From Catalinimonas alkaloidigena (GTDB lineage Bacteria > Bacteroidota > Bacteroidia > Cytophagales > Flexibacteraceae): a stretch of 64,000 bases of DNA. The notes below the pieces were generated by a model. The model was given only the letters and a program-made list of their open reading frames with translations. It searched no databases and was not told the origin of the DNA. A program made the translations under genes and the position numbers. The DNA lies in assembly GCF_900100765.1 (NCBI RefSeq), contig NZ_FNFO01000005.1, positions 62,001 to 126,000 on the forward strand, given 5' to 3'. Shown piece after piece: positions 52,887-61,640 of the stretch; position 1 is the first letter of the stretch, and every line of letters starts with the position of its first letter.

Positions 52887-52923
52887 AAAAAAGCCGATCC
52901 TTCTTCGGCGAAAAAGGATCGGC
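52887..52923 (-). terminator. Terminator after the M43 protease gene
   Basis: 10-bp stem GCCGATCCTT (52893-52902) with AAGGATCGGC (52914-52923), loop 11 nt, then TTTTTT on the minus strand. It starts 20 bp past the M43 gene stop codon and lies before the TTG start of the PolX gene. Confidence 0.85.
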
Positions 52924-52943
52924 AAAGTACGGAAATCTGTGCG

Positions 52944-55019
52944 CTATTGCCGCACCAGACGGATGGTTCGTGTGACTTGATCGGCCACGACCTGCACAAA
53001 ATAGATGCCGGGTGCCGCAACCTGAATTTCATCTTCCTGCGTACCCGCCCCGCGCCAGAGTTGTCCCGAAGACCACACCCGACGGCCCAATACATCGACC
53101 ACCCGTAGTTCGACCGCCTGCGGCGACGTCAGCTGGTAGCGAAGCGTTGATGTGCCCGCCGTAGGGTTGGGGTATAGCTTCAAGCCGCTCAGTTCCGGCA
53201 GATCGTCGGCCGAAGAAGTGGGCGGATCGCCGATGGAAATCTGATCGAGGTAGAGGCTTAACCCGCGTTGCGACGTTACGTCGAACTGCACCAGCAGATA
53301 CTGACCCGCTACGGCCGACGGGAGGGGGTACACAAACTCCTTCCACTGGTCCTCGGTAGGCACCCAGTCGCTGCTGGTCTGCTCCGGCGCCGTCGCCATC
53401 AGCGCTGCCGACAAGACCCGCACCTTGCTCCAGCTACGTCCGCAATCGGTCGAGATGTTGATGTTCATCACCTCTTCTTTGGTATCGTTCGGGCGGCGCG
53501 CATACGCCATGTGAAAATAGAGTTTCGGGGCGGTGGTCTGACCGGTCAGGTCGATCAGAGGCGAAGTCAGGTAGTGGTGCGTTCCCTCGGTTGCCCGGTT
53601 GCTGAGCTGGATAGACGCCGCCCCCTGCGACGAAGCCGTGACCGTACGATTCCACGTAAAGTTGTTGCTGGAGACTTCGGGAGATGCCTGAATCTGCCAA
53701 CTGTTGGCGGGATCGTTGTTCAATACCGGGAACGTAGCGCTTTCGGCATACTCCACGAACGGAAAGGGTTTGTTCTTGGAGCGGTCGCGCACGCGCACCA
53801 GCCCTTCCAACGACAAGGTATCGGCTCCGGCACTATTGCGGACGATCAACTGGCCGCTGAACGTTCCCGAGCCGGAAAACGCAGGCGTAGGATTCTGGGC
53901 GGTAAATTCGTTCTGGGTGGCCTGCGGAAAATACCACTCGTACGTAACCCCCGACAGGTCGGTGTTGTACAGGGACGCTGAAAATTTCACGGCCGTGTTG
54001 TCGCAGATCAGGGTATCGGCCGGGTAAAAGGTGTCGATGCGCGGCGGGCAGGTTCCGGCTACGTAACCGTCGTTTGTACCAGTCGCCACCAGATTGGCCG
54101 AGGTCACCAGACTATTCAACACGCCATTGTCCGGAGTGTCGGTCAGCAGTTCGCGCATGCGGGTGCCCTGGCCTTGCGTGAACATGATGCCGCAACTGGA
54201 GTAGTCCATGATGTTCTGCACGTTGTCGAGCGACCCGCAGGTGGTTTGCTGCAGGTTACAGGCGCCGATGGGCGATCCGAGGGTGTTCGGTGTATCGTCA
54301 ATGCCATCGTCGGTGTCGCAATTACTTTCTACCTGCGGGTTGTTGGTAGCACCCCACGGGTGCGCCAGTCCCAGGTAGTGCCCCAACTCGTGGGCGATGG
54401 TGTTGTCGAAAGCGCTGCCGGCCCGGAACACGGCCACGGCCGGGCGACTCCCTTCGTAACTCACGTACCCGGCGATCACCCCCTCGCTGCTGGCGAAGAT
54501 GTCTTTCAGCACGTAGATGTTGATGTACTTGTTTCGATCCCAGCTCACCAGGTCGATCAACTCGTTGGTCAGGTTCGCCCGGGTGCCCGTAGCGGCTTCG
54601 CCGTTGGTCAGCGGCGAAAAATGGCGCGTAATGCCATCGGTACAGTTCCCATTCGGATCGATTTGCGCCAGCCGGAACTCGATGCGTGTATCGGCCGCAA
54701 TGGGTTTGAAGGCCGCCACAATGCGCGACGTATCGGCACGGTTGCGCCGGTAATAGTCGTTTACGATTTTCAGCGCCCGCGCTACTTCCGACTTGCTGAG
54801 ATTCTCCGACCCGTTCTGATGCACCACATGGAACACCACCGGCACAACGAGCACCTCGTCGGCAGCCGTGCGCAGCGCGTTCGTTTTCGGATTGCCCAGC
54901 CGGCCGGGGGTGGGGATACTGGGCATTTCGGTCCCACAAATGTACTGGGCATGCCCTACTTCGGGGACGGTCGTTCCGAAGAGCGCCCCGAACAGAAAAG
55001 CGTAAAGAATTTTTTTCAT
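52944..55019 (-). CDS. T9SS-secreted M43-family zinc metalloprotease
   Basis: 691 residues with a signal peptide (ILYAFLFGALFGTTVPEVGHAQ). The pappalysin/cytophagalysin (M43) domain covers about 50-330: VPVVFHVVHQNGSENLS, NEFLxQ-like INIYVLKDIFASSEGVIAGY, then the metal motif HELGHYLGLAH (His 210, His 214, His 220, with Glu 211 as base), and the Met-turn region YSSCGIMFTQGQGTRM. After it a PKD-like/beta domain (about 345-430) and a MAM/jelly-roll-like domain (about 440-600) precede a T9SS type A tail (LYPNPTAGTSTLRY ... PGIYFVQVV). It cleaves proteins outside the cell. A terminator follows at 52887. Confidence 0.9.
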   Translation of the reverse strand: MKKILYAFLFGALFGTTVPEVGHAQYICGTEMPSIPTPGRLGNPKTNALRTAADEVLVVPVVFHVVHQNGSENLSKSEVARALKIVNDYYRRNRADTSRIVAAFKPIAADTRIEFRLAQIDPNGNCTDGITRHFSPLTNGEAATGTRANLTNELIDLVSWDRNKYINIYVLKDIFASSEGVIAGYVSYEGSRPAVAVFRAGSAFDNTIAHELGHYLGLAHPWGATNNPQVESNCDTDDGIDDTPNTLGSPIGACNLQQTTCGSLDNVQNIMDYSSCGIMFTQGQGTRMRELLTDTPDNGVLNSLVTSANLVATGTNDGYVAGTCPPRIDTFYPADTLICDNTAVKFSASLYNTDLSGVTYEWYFPQATQNEFTAQNPTPAFSGSGTFSGQLIVRNSAGADTLSLEGLVRVRDRSKNKPFPFVEYAESATFPVLNNDPANSWQIQASPEVSSNNFTWNRTVTASSQGAASIQLSNRATEGTHHYLTSPLIDLTGQTTAPKLYFHMAYARRPNDTKEEVMNINISTDCGRSWSKVRVLSAALMATAPEQTSSDWVPTEDQWKEFVYPLPSAVAGQYLLVQFDVTSQRGLSLYLDQISIGDPPTSSADDLPELSGLKLYPNPTAGTSTLRYQLTSPQAVELRVVDVLGRRVWSSGQLWRGAGTQEDEIQVAAPGIYFVQVVADQVTRTIRLVRQ

Positions 55020-55246
55020 AATGACTTACGTCCTGACCTGGCCGTTCACCTCGCGTCTTCTCCGGTCAGTCTTACAAAAATAACGTGAAATTGCGCAACA
55101 CACGCCCGTCTCTTTGTCAACTTATTTTACACCGCCGGTTTCAGGCAAGGTAACAACACAACGCTCCGGAACGGCTAATTTATATCCGGCCGCAGGCCTG
55201 TTGAGGGGAAAAATCAGGCGATTGGCAGATTTTTCCTCCCTGCCGG

Positions 55247-55909
55247 TTACTCGTTCCAGCCCAGCTTTCCTTTGAGGGGAACAAACCGATATACTTCAAA
55301 CTCCTCTTTTCGGATTTCGTTGCCCGCCAGTTTGGTCAGGCGAATCATCCGCTGCTGTTGGTCGTCGCCCACCGGAATCACCAGCTTTCCGCCCAGGCTG
55401 AGTTGTTCGAGCAGCGCATCGGGCACAAACGGCGCGCCGGCGGTGACCAGAATGCGCTCGAACGGCGCCCGGCTTTTCCACCCCAGGGTTCCGTCGCCCA
55501 GGTGCAGCTGCACCGCGTAGGGCAACCGCCGAAACAAGTGCAGGGCTTTCTGGTACAGGGCCGGAATGCGCTCCACGCTGAACACCTTCGCGCCCAGCAG
55601 CGCCAGCACCCACGCCTGGTAGCCCGAGCCGGTCCCGACTTCCAGCGTTTTCATGCCGGGGCCTACGTCCAGCAGTTCCGTCTGCCGCGCCACGGTGTAA
55701 GGCTGCGAAATGGTCTGCCCCTCGCCGATCGGAAAGGCTTTGTCCTGATAAGCGTGTTCCAGAAACGCAGCGTCGAAAAAGATGTGACGGGGAATTTGGC
55801 CGATGGCATGCAGCACCCGCTCGTCGTGGATGCCCTTTTCTCTCAGTTTGCCCAACAACGCCCTGCGCATGCCCCGGTGGCGATAGCTATCCTCAATGGA
55901 CTCTCTCAT
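55247..55909 (-). CDS. pcm: Protein-L-isoaspartate(D-aspartate) O-methyltransferase
   Basis: 220 residues, the usual PCMT length. The landmarks are GKLREKGIHDERVLHAIGQI, FPIGEGQTISQPYTVARQTE (conserved Ser/Thr-containing isoAsp-binding segment), motif I TLEVGTGSGYQAWVLALLGA and RILVTAGAPFVPDALLEQLS. It methylates isoaspartyl residues for repair of aged proteins using SAM. The gene is alone on the minus strand between the M43 protease and the exopolysaccharide genes. Confidence 0.94.
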   Translation of the reverse strand: MRESIEDSYRHRGMRRALLGKLREKGIHDERVLHAIGQIPRHIFFDAAFLEHAYQDKAFPIGEGQTISQPYTVARQTELLDVGPGMKTLEVGTGSGYQAWVLALLGAKVFSVERIPALYQKALHLFRRLPYAVQLHLGDGTLGWKSRAPFERILVTAGAPFVPDALLEQLSLGGKLVIPVGDDQQQRMIRLTKLAGNEIRKEEFEVYRFVPLKGKLGWNE

Positions 55910-56359
55910 ATACTGCGCTAAAGGTAGGGCTTTCCCGTTGGATAAAAAAAAACCTAATTTTGAGGCTTCTATGCTTCAATCAGCTTTCTTGCGACACGTG
56001 TCCGCACGAAGAAGTTTCGAATTTTCAGACATGCGGTTCGCTTCTTTCTTTGCGCTTCGGGCGTTGTGGCCTGCGCTTTTCCTACTATCCCTGCGTCCGT
56101 CCGCACGACGGGCAGAAATCCGGGAGAGGTGCGCTTACTTCCGTCGCGCCAGCCGTACTTACCTACATATGCCTGTAGAGAGGACCTGCGCCGCTTTACA
56201 GCACGCGATGATTTCTGGCAAAAACTACCTCCGGATGCTTGCTCCGTCTCTTTTCAGGTCAGCCACACGGGCCAGCGCGCCACGGGCCGTCGGCTTTCTT
56301 TTCGTGACTGATTTCCTTGTCTGTGGTTCCTCATCCATGCATTTCGGGAGTTTAGGCAG
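55910..56359. other. Intergenic region with ambiguous short frames
   Basis: 450 bp between pcm (minus) and the glycosylphosphotransferase (plus). A plus-strand frame ending at 56311 has a lipoprotein-like stretch (VRFFLCASGVVAC) then a charged part (ACREDLRRFTARDDFW), but no start codon precedes the hydrophobic part. Another frame (55896-56363) overlaps both neighbours. No gene is called; it may hold a small secreted protein or a decayed gene. Confidence 0.45.
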
Positions 56360-57757
56360 ATGAAGAAAGCAGCCTTTTCCATCAATTACCTCATTGCCGA
56401 TTTTCTGGCCGCCTTCCTTGCCTGGATCGCATTTTACATCTTCCGCAAGTACCTGCTGAACGAAATCCAGGTGGGCGTTTCGTTCTCACTGCTATACAGC
56501 GCCCTACCGATCGCCACGTTCTGGACGCTCCTGTTCGCACTGTGGGGCACGTACGTCGACGTGATCCGAAAATCGCGGGTGAAAGAACTGTTTTCGCTGT
56601 TCACGGCCTGCCTGACCGGGGTGGTGGTCATCTTCTTCGCGCTGCTGCTCGACGACGAGGGCGTCAGTACGTACACCCAGTACTACAAAACGGTCAGTAC
56701 GTATTTCCTGCTCCACTTTACCGTGGTCGCCCTCGAAAAGATGGTCGTCATGACCTACACGAAGCGGCTGATCCGGCGGCGCAGCATCTGGTTCAACACG
56801 CTTCTGATCGGCTCGGAGAAGAATGCGCTGGAGATTTACCAGGAAGTAGATACCAACCACGATCTGCTCGGGCTGCGGTTTATGGGCTACGTACACGTGT
56901 TCCGGAAAGAGAGCCCGGTCGAACATTTTCTGCCCTGCCTGGGCGATTACCGCGACCTGGAAGAAATTCTCAAAAAGCACAAGATCGAACAGGTGATCAT
57001 TGCTGTGGAGCCGTCGGAACACAAGCGGATGGAAGAAATTCTGACGCTGCTGGAAGGTGCCGGGGTGTACATCAGCATCATTCCTGACCTGTACCAGATC
57101 CTGCTGGGGTCGGTCCGGGTGCAACACATTTTCGGGACGCCCCTCATCGAAATTCGGCAGAACCTGATGCCCGTCTGGCAACGGGTTGCCAAGCGCCTGT
57201 TCGACTTTCTGATTGCCCTGCTGGTGCTGGTGCTCGGGGCTCCGCTCTACCTGATTGTGGCGCTGATTACGCGCGTCACGTCGCCTGGGCCTTCGCTCTA
57301 CTCGCAGGAGCGCATCGGCAAAGATGGCCAGCCTTTCCGCATCTACAAGTTTCGCAGCATGTACATCGATGCCGAAACCAACGGCCCGGCCCTTTCGTCC
57401 GACAACGACCCGCGCATCACTCCGTGGGGGCGCATCATGCGCAAAACCCGCCTCGACGAAACGCCGCAGTTTTTCAATGTGCTGAAAGGCGAGATGTCGA
57501 TCGTCGGTCCGCGGCCCGAGCGTCAGTACTTCATCGACCAGATCACCGCCCGCGCCCCGCACTACAAGCACCTGCTCAAAGTTCGCCCCGGCATCACGTC
57601 GCTGGGACAGGTTAAATACGGCTATGCCGGCAACGTGGACGAAATGGTGCGGCGCATGAAATACGACATCATTTACATCGAAAACATGTCGCTGGCCATG
57701 GACATGCGCATTCTGCTCTATACGATCATGATCATTCTGCAAGGCCGCGGCAAATAG
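56360..57757 (+). CDS. Exopolysaccharide polyprenyl glycosylphosphotransferase
   Basis: 465 residues. Four N-terminal TM helices (about 5-105; INYLIADFLAAFLAWIAFYI), a CoA-binding-like Rossmann part (about 135-255; NTLLIGSEKNALEIYQEVDT), a fifth TM helix (about 276-305, FDFLIALLVLVLGAPLYLIV) and the C-terminal Bac_transf domain: SPGPSLYSQERIGKDGQPFR, IYKFRSMYIDAETNGPALSS, TRLDETPQFFNVLKGEMSIV then GPRPERQYFIDQI. This is the layout of WcaJ/WbaP-type enzymes that transfer a sugar-1-phosphate to undecaprenyl phosphate, the first step of capsule or exopolysaccharide synthesis. An FkbM methyltransferase follows 68 bp later; the remaining pathway is not here. Confidence 0.92.
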   Translation: MKKAAFSINYLIADFLAAFLAWIAFYIFRKYLLNEIQVGVSFSLLYSALPIATFWTLLFALWGTYVDVIRKSRVKELFSLFTACLTGVVVIFFALLLDDEGVSTYTQYYKTVSTYFLLHFTVVALEKMVVMTYTKRLIRRRSIWFNTLLIGSEKNALEIYQEVDTNHDLLGLRFMGYVHVFRKESPVEHFLPCLGDYRDLEEILKKHKIEQVIIAVEPSEHKRMEEILTLLEGAGVYISIIPDLYQILLGSVRVQHIFGTPLIEIRQNLMPVWQRVAKRLFDFLIALLVLVLGAPLYLIVALITRVTSPGPSLYSQERIGKDGQPFRIYKFRSMYIDAETNGPALSSDNDPRITPWGRIMRKTRLDETPQFFNVLKGEMSIVGPRPERQYFIDQITARAPHYKHLLKVRPGITSLGQVKYGYAGNVDEMVRRMKYDIIYIENMSLAMDMRILLYTIMIILQGRGK

Positions 57758-57825
57758 CAACCGGGGCGGCAGCACGGCCCTCTGGTCGGCGCACCCGAAG
57801 CCTGAACCCTCTTTCGACACCCCTG

Positions 57826-58548
57826 ATGAATTTCAAAGACCTTCTCCGAGAAACGCTTCTGTTTCTTCGCCTCGACCTCACCAAGAACCTGGAATACGAC
57901 CGGCTCACCCGGCTGATCATGCAACGCGTCATCCATTCCCGGTCGAACTGCATCGACGTGGGCTGTCATAAAGGCGAAATTCTGCAACAGATCCTGACGT
58001 ACGCGCCGGACGGACAGCACTATGCGTTCGAACCGATTCCTTACTTTTTCAAGCAATTGCAGGCGACCTACCCGCGCCGCGTCACCCTGTACCCGTACGC
58101 CCTGGCCGACCAAGCGGGCACTTCGTCGTTCCAGTTCGTAAAAAACGCACCGGCCTACAGCGGCATTCGGCGGCGGCATTACGCAGTAGCGCAGCCCGAT
58201 ATCGAAGAGATTGAGGTTGAAATCGCAACGTTGGACGACCTCATTCCGGCGGATGTGCCGATCCATTTCATGAAAATCGATGTGGAAGGCGGCGAGTTCG
58301 CGGTGCTGAAAGGCGGGAAAAAGCTATTGAAACGCCACAAGCCCGTGGTGGTGTTCGAATGCGGCCTCGGTGCCAGCGACTATTACGGTACCGATCCGCT
58401 CGAACTGTACACGTTTCTGACCCGAGAGGTGGGCCTGAAGCTAGCCACGCTCAAAGCGTTCGTGCAGAGCAAGGAAGCCCTATCGCCGGAAGCGTTCAAA
58501 AACTACTTTCACAACAACCAGGAGTATTACTTCATCGCTTTTCCGTAA
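57826..58548 (+). CDS. FkbM-family methyltransferase
   Basis: 240 residues. The FkbM pattern is complete: motif I CIDVGCHKGEILQQILTYAP (about 44-63), YAFEPIPYFFKQLQATYPRR (acid of motif II), LAD-QAGTSSFQF, then VPIHFMKIDVEGGEFAVLKG (motif with D-x-E-G) and KPVVVFECGLGASDYYG. These enzymes O-methylate sugars or polyketide-like products. Lying 68 bp after the polysaccharide-initiating transferase it probably modifies that polymer or its precursor. No signal peptide; cytoplasmic. Confidence 0.9.
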   Translation: MNFKDLLRETLLFLRLDLTKNLEYDRLTRLIMQRVIHSRSNCIDVGCHKGEILQQILTYAPDGQHYAFEPIPYFFKQLQATYPRRVTLYPYALADQAGTSSFQFVKNAPAYSGIRRRHYAVAQPDIEEIEVEIATLDDLIPADVPIHFMKIDVEGGEFAVLKGGKKLLKRHKPVVVFECGLGASDYYGTDPLELYTFLTREVGLKLATLKAFVQSKEALSPEAFKNYFHNNQEYYFIAFP

Positions 58549-58573
58549 GCGCAGGCCCCAGCACAGGAGGCGT

Positions 58574-59533
58574 TTACACCACGACGATGAACACGTAGTA
58601 GAGGTACAATCCCAGCAGAAAAGTGCCTTCCAGCCGGCTGATGCGCCGGAACGTCCACATAACGGGCAACAGCACCAGGGTGATGCCCAGCATCCACCAC
58701 ATGTCCACGTCCAGGATATCCTGGCTCACGTCGATGGAGCTGATCACACTGGTAATGCCCAGAATCGAAAGGATGTTGAAGATGTTGGAACCCAGCAGGT
58801 TGCCCAGCGCAATGTCGGTGTGGCGCCGGTACGCGGCCACGATCGACGTGACCAGTTCGGGCAACGACGTGCCCACGGCCACCACGGTCAGACCAATGAT
58901 GCGCTCGCTTACGCCTAACGAAAGGGCCAGCTTTTGCGACCCGTTCACAAACCAGTCGGCTCCCCAGAAGAGACCCACGCAGCCCAACCCAATGAGCAAC
59001 ACATCTTTCCAGGGGCTGCTGGAAGGCGCTTCCGGTACTTCTACCGCTTCGGCCTGCTGCTCCAGTTCCCGATTGGCGCGGGTTTGCTTGCGCGAACGGC
59101 GGATGATCCACACGATGTAGGTCACCAGAATGGCAACGAACAGGACGCCTTCGTACCAGCGCAGTTCACCGTCGAGCGACAGCAGGTACAGCAAGAGCGA
59201 GCACCCCATGGTCATGGGCCAGTCTAACCGCAGTGAATCGCGCTGCACGCCCACCGGATAGACCAGCGCCGTAGCGCCCAGCACCAACGCCAGGTTGCAG
59301 ATGTTGGAGCCAACTACGTTTCCCATGGCCAGGTCGGAACTGCCGCGCAGCGCCGACGTGACGCTGATCAGAAGCTCGGGCAGCGACGTGCCGAACGCAA
59401 CCACAGTAAGCCCGACCACCAGCGGTGACATGTCGAAACGCAAGGCTACCGACGAAGCGCCCCGCACCAGCAACTCGGCCCCGCCGATCAGCACCACCAG
59501 TCCCAGGAAAATTTGCAGAAGAGTAAAGGTCAT
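58574..59533 (-). CDS. Calcium/sodium antiporter, CaCA (YrbG) family
   Basis: 319 residues from the ATG at 59533; a frame reading to 60118 is not plausible. Two inverted alpha repeats are clear: GGAELLVRGASSVALRFDMS with GLTVVAFGTSLPELLISVTS and GNVVGSNICNLALVLG (about 17-87), and FVNGSQKLALSLGVSERIIG with VAVGTSLPELVTSIVAAYRR and GNLLGSNIFNILSILG (about 190-260). The GTSLPEL and GSNI motifs hold the ion-binding residues of this family. About ten TM helices with an acidic loop in the middle (EAVEVPEAPSSS). It exchanges Ca2+ for Na+ (or K+). It ends 25 bp from the convergent FkbM gene. Confidence 0.94.
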   Translation of the reverse strand: MTFTLLQIFLGLVVLIGGAELLVRGASSVALRFDMSPLVVGLTVVAFGTSLPELLISVTSALRGSSDLAMGNVVGSNICNLALVLGATALVYPVGVQRDSLRLDWPMTMGCSLLLYLLSLDGELRWYEGVLFVAILVTYIVWIIRRSRKQTRANRELEQQAEAVEVPEAPSSSPWKDVLLIGLGCVGLFWGADWFVNGSQKLALSLGVSERIIGLTVVAVGTSLPELVTSIVAAYRRHTDIALGNLLGSNIFNILSILGITSVISSIDVSQDILDVDMWWMLGITLVLLPVMWTFRRISRLEGTFLLGLYLYYVFIVVV

Positions 59534-59641
59534 AGATAAGCAGGAACCGCATCCTTTCGCCACCGTTGGCGGGCAAATATACAACGCCCCCCCGTTCCTC
59601 TGCGTAAAGTTTCTGTCCGCATCCTGTTTTGCCATCGTGCT

Positions 59642-60196
59642 ATGCCGTCTACCGCCCTTCACTTTCTGGCCCTGGTTCCGCCGTCGCCGCTGCAGGAAGA
59701 AGTGACGGCGTTTAAGCGGGAAGCCGCCCGGCAATTTCAGACGCAGCGGGCGTTGCGCTCGCCCGCGCACATCACGTTGATTCCGCCCTTTGCCTGGGAC
59801 GATGCCGAAGCGCTGGCACCCTTTCTTCGGCAGTTTGCCACCCGCCACGCACCGTTTCCAGTCACGTTGCGCAACTTCGCCGCGTTCGCACCGCGAGTCA
59901 TCTACGTAGACGTGGTCGGGTCGGAGGCGCTGGTCGCCTTGCAGCAGGACCTGGCGCAACAGATGCACGCTGCCGGGCACCTTCCCCTGGGTCAGCCCGA
60001 CCGGCCGTTTCATCCGCACATGACCGTAGCCTTTCGCGACCTGACCCGCTCGAAGTTTGTAGCGGCCTGGGCCTACTTTTCGACCTGCTCGTACGAGCGC
60101 TCGTTCCGGGCCGATCACCTGGCGCTATTGCGTCACGATGCGCAGAAATGGCACATCATCGCCACGTACCCGTTGGGTCCCACTTCGGCTAAATAA
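59642..60196 (+). CDS. 2'-5' RNA ligase family protein
   Basis: 184 residues with the two HxT/S motifs of the 2H phosphoesterase fold: SPAHITLIPPF (about 41-51) and FHPHMTVAFRDL (about 122-133). The beta strands between them (FPVTLRNFAAFAPRVIYVDV) are as in LigT/ThpR-like proteins. It may cut or join 2',5'- or 2',3'-cyclic phosphate ends of RNA; the natural substrate of these bacterial proteins is unsettled. It is divergent from the antiporter (108 bp) and followed by a terminator. Confidence 0.88.
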   Translation: MPSTALHFLALVPPSPLQEEVTAFKREAARQFQTQRALRSPAHITLIPPFAWDDAEALAPFLRQFATRHAPFPVTLRNFAAFAPRVIYVDVVGSEALVALQQDLAQQMHAAGHLPLGQPDRPFHPHMTVAFRDLTRSKFVAAWAYFSTCSYERSFRADHLALLRHDAQKWHIIATYPLGPTSAK

Positions 60197-60590
60197 AGTA
60201 ACTTTGCCCGTAAGGCGCAGAAATAGAGGCAAATCCCGGGCGTACCGGGATATTTTTGAGGATGCCGTGCCTCTTACGCGTAGAAAACAGGCTTTATGTT
60301 GGGCGCTCCCGATTGCCAACGATTTTCGGAAAAAGCCTGTTAAAGTACAGTACAAACTGGATTAATATTTTTACTTTTCGGCGATTTTTCGTTTGAAAAC
60401 CTGTTTAGAAATCATTTTTCAAACCTTTGCCCACCCGGGTGCGGATAGACGACGCGTTCTCTAGACAAGATGTCGTGTTTTATCGAAAAGCAAACGTTTC
60501 GTTTTGAACGTTACCGCGATTGACGAATAATACTCCGTGCCGATTTTTCACCTATTGGCAGAAAACCCCTTGACGATTAGCTTAGCCCAC
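60197..60590. other. Intergenic region upstream of the SAP-domain gene
   Basis: 394 bp. The first part holds a terminator hairpin (60233-60257). The rest is A+T-rich with several T-runs and is probably the promoter and leader of the SAP-domain gene. No other gene or clear repeat is seen. Confidence 0.5.
60233..60257 (+). terminator. Terminator after the 2'-5' ligase-like gene
   Basis: 7-bp stem ATCCCGG (60233-60239) with CCGGGAT (60245-60251), 5-nt loop, then ATTTTTG. It is 36 bp past the stop codon. Confidence 0.7.
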
Positions 60591-61169
60591 ATGAGCAGAG
60601 AAAAAATCAAACTAGACTCAGGCATTACGTTAAAAGAATTCAAAAAACACGATTGGCTCAAAACCGATCTGATGTCGTATTGCCGTGATCACCAGTTATC
60701 CGCTTCCGGCTCGAAAGAAGAGTTAGAGCAGCGCATTATCAATCACCTGACGGTGGGCGAACGAAAGGTACGCCGCCGTTCCATGAATACAAAGACACGC
60801 GTGACGCGTCCCAAGCGCGCCCGACAGAAACTGGAGAAGCCGTCGCTCAAGACCGTGATCACGCCCGATTTCCGGGGAAGCCAGGTAAACCGTCAGTTTT
60901 TCCGCTCCATTCTGGGTCCGCAATTCCGGTTTACAACCCGCCTGACGCGCTGGATGCGTGCCAACGTGGGCAAAACGTTCGGCGATGCCATTCAGGAATA
61001 CCAGCGGGAACAGGAAGATCGACAGAAAGGGGTGTATCGTCCGCAGGCAGGTCCGCAGGCACGGTACAACCAGTTTATTCGCGACTACCGGGAAGCGCAC
61101 CCGGAAGCGACTTTCAAAGAGGCCATTGCGGCCTGGCACCGACACAAGCAATCGCAGCAGGTGGCCTAG
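60591..61169 (+). CDS. SAP domain-containing protein (DUF6434-like)
   Basis: 192 residues from the ATG at 60591 (MSREKIKLDSGITLKEFKKH); an upstream ATG or GTG start at 60537 would add 18 residues. A SAP DNA-binding motif occupies about 10-55: FKKHDWLKTDLMSYCRDHQL with SGSKEELEQRIINHL. A basic linker (KVRRRSMNTKTRVTRPKRAR) follows, then a C-terminal domain with DFRGSQVNRQFFRSILGPQF, RFTTRLTRWMRANVGKTFGD and ARYNQFIRDYREAHPEATFK, seen in DUF6434-type proteins. A cytoplasmic nucleic-acid-associated protein by domain; the role is unknown. Confidence 0.8.
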   Translation: MSREKIKLDSGITLKEFKKHDWLKTDLMSYCRDHQLSASGSKEELEQRIINHLTVGERKVRRRSMNTKTRVTRPKRARQKLEKPSLKTVITPDFRGSQVNRQFFRSILGPQFRFTTRLTRWMRANVGKTFGDAIQEYQREQEDRQKGVYRPQAGPQARYNQFIRDYREAHPEATFKEAIAAWHRHKQSQQVA

Positions 61170-61195
61170 TTTCCATCCTGCCGGTTATACGCTCC

Positions 61196-61229
61196 ATGCC
61201 CTTTGAACCAGACTCAAAGGGCATTTTTT
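61196..61229 (+). terminator. Bidirectional terminator sharing bases with the response-regulator stop
   Basis: Perfect 11-bp stem ATGCCCTTTGA (61196-61206) with TCAAAGGGCAT (61214-61224), 7-nt loop, then TTTTTA. The right arm starts with the reverse complement of the TGA stop codon of the convergent response regulator. Confidence 0.85.
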
Positions 61230-61621
61230 ATGTCGGCCGACAACAGGGCGTGCAACAAATCGCGACTGATGGGTTTCACAATGTAATCGGACACGACGCT
61301 CAGGTGCTTGGCGCGTTCGATATCACTGGCATTAACCGACGAACTCACCATGTAGATCTGGGTCTTCTTGCACAAACGCGGTACCAGTTCGCGGTAGCGT
61401 TCCAGAAACTCCCACCCGTCCATAATCGGCATATTGATGTCTACCAGCATCAGGTCGGGCAACCGGGCCGCCTCGGCCGCCGCCGCTTCCAGTTCCTGGA
61501 TGGCCAGTTCCGCATTCAGAAAGGCCTTTACTTCGCCGGCCAGTTGCGTCCGCTCAATTTCCAGGCGGATGGTAAATTGGTAGATATCGTCGTCGTCCAC
61601 TACCCACACCTTCTCAACCAT
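61214..61621 (-). CDS. Single-domain response regulator
   Basis: 135 residues: only a CheY-like receiver. Acidic pocket DDDDI (9-13), phospho-acceptor Asp 61 in LMLVDINMPIMDGW, Ser/Thr switch at SSSVNA (93-98) and Lys 116 in DYIVKPISR. There is no output domain, so the signal must go on by protein contact or phosphotransfer. The gene follows the sensor histidine kinase on the same strand with 19 bp between them, so it is likely its cognate partner. The last codons lie inside a terminator stem shared with the convergent SAP gene. Confidence 0.93.
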   Translation of the reverse strand: MVEKVWVVDDDDIYQFTIRLEIERTQLAGEVKAFLNAELAIQELEAAAAEAARLPDLMLVDINMPIMDGWEFLERYRELVPRLCKKTQIYMVSSSVNASDIERAKHLSVVSDYIVKPISRDLLHALLSADIKNAL

Positions 61622-61640
61622 TTGTGTTTTGTTTTAGCGG

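Noticed and set aside
59534-60118. Upstream extension of the antiporter frame.
   Set aside because: It would overlap the divergent 2'-5' ligase-like gene, and the added sequence is Arg/Gly/Lys-rich with no membrane pattern; the ATG at 59533 is the family start.
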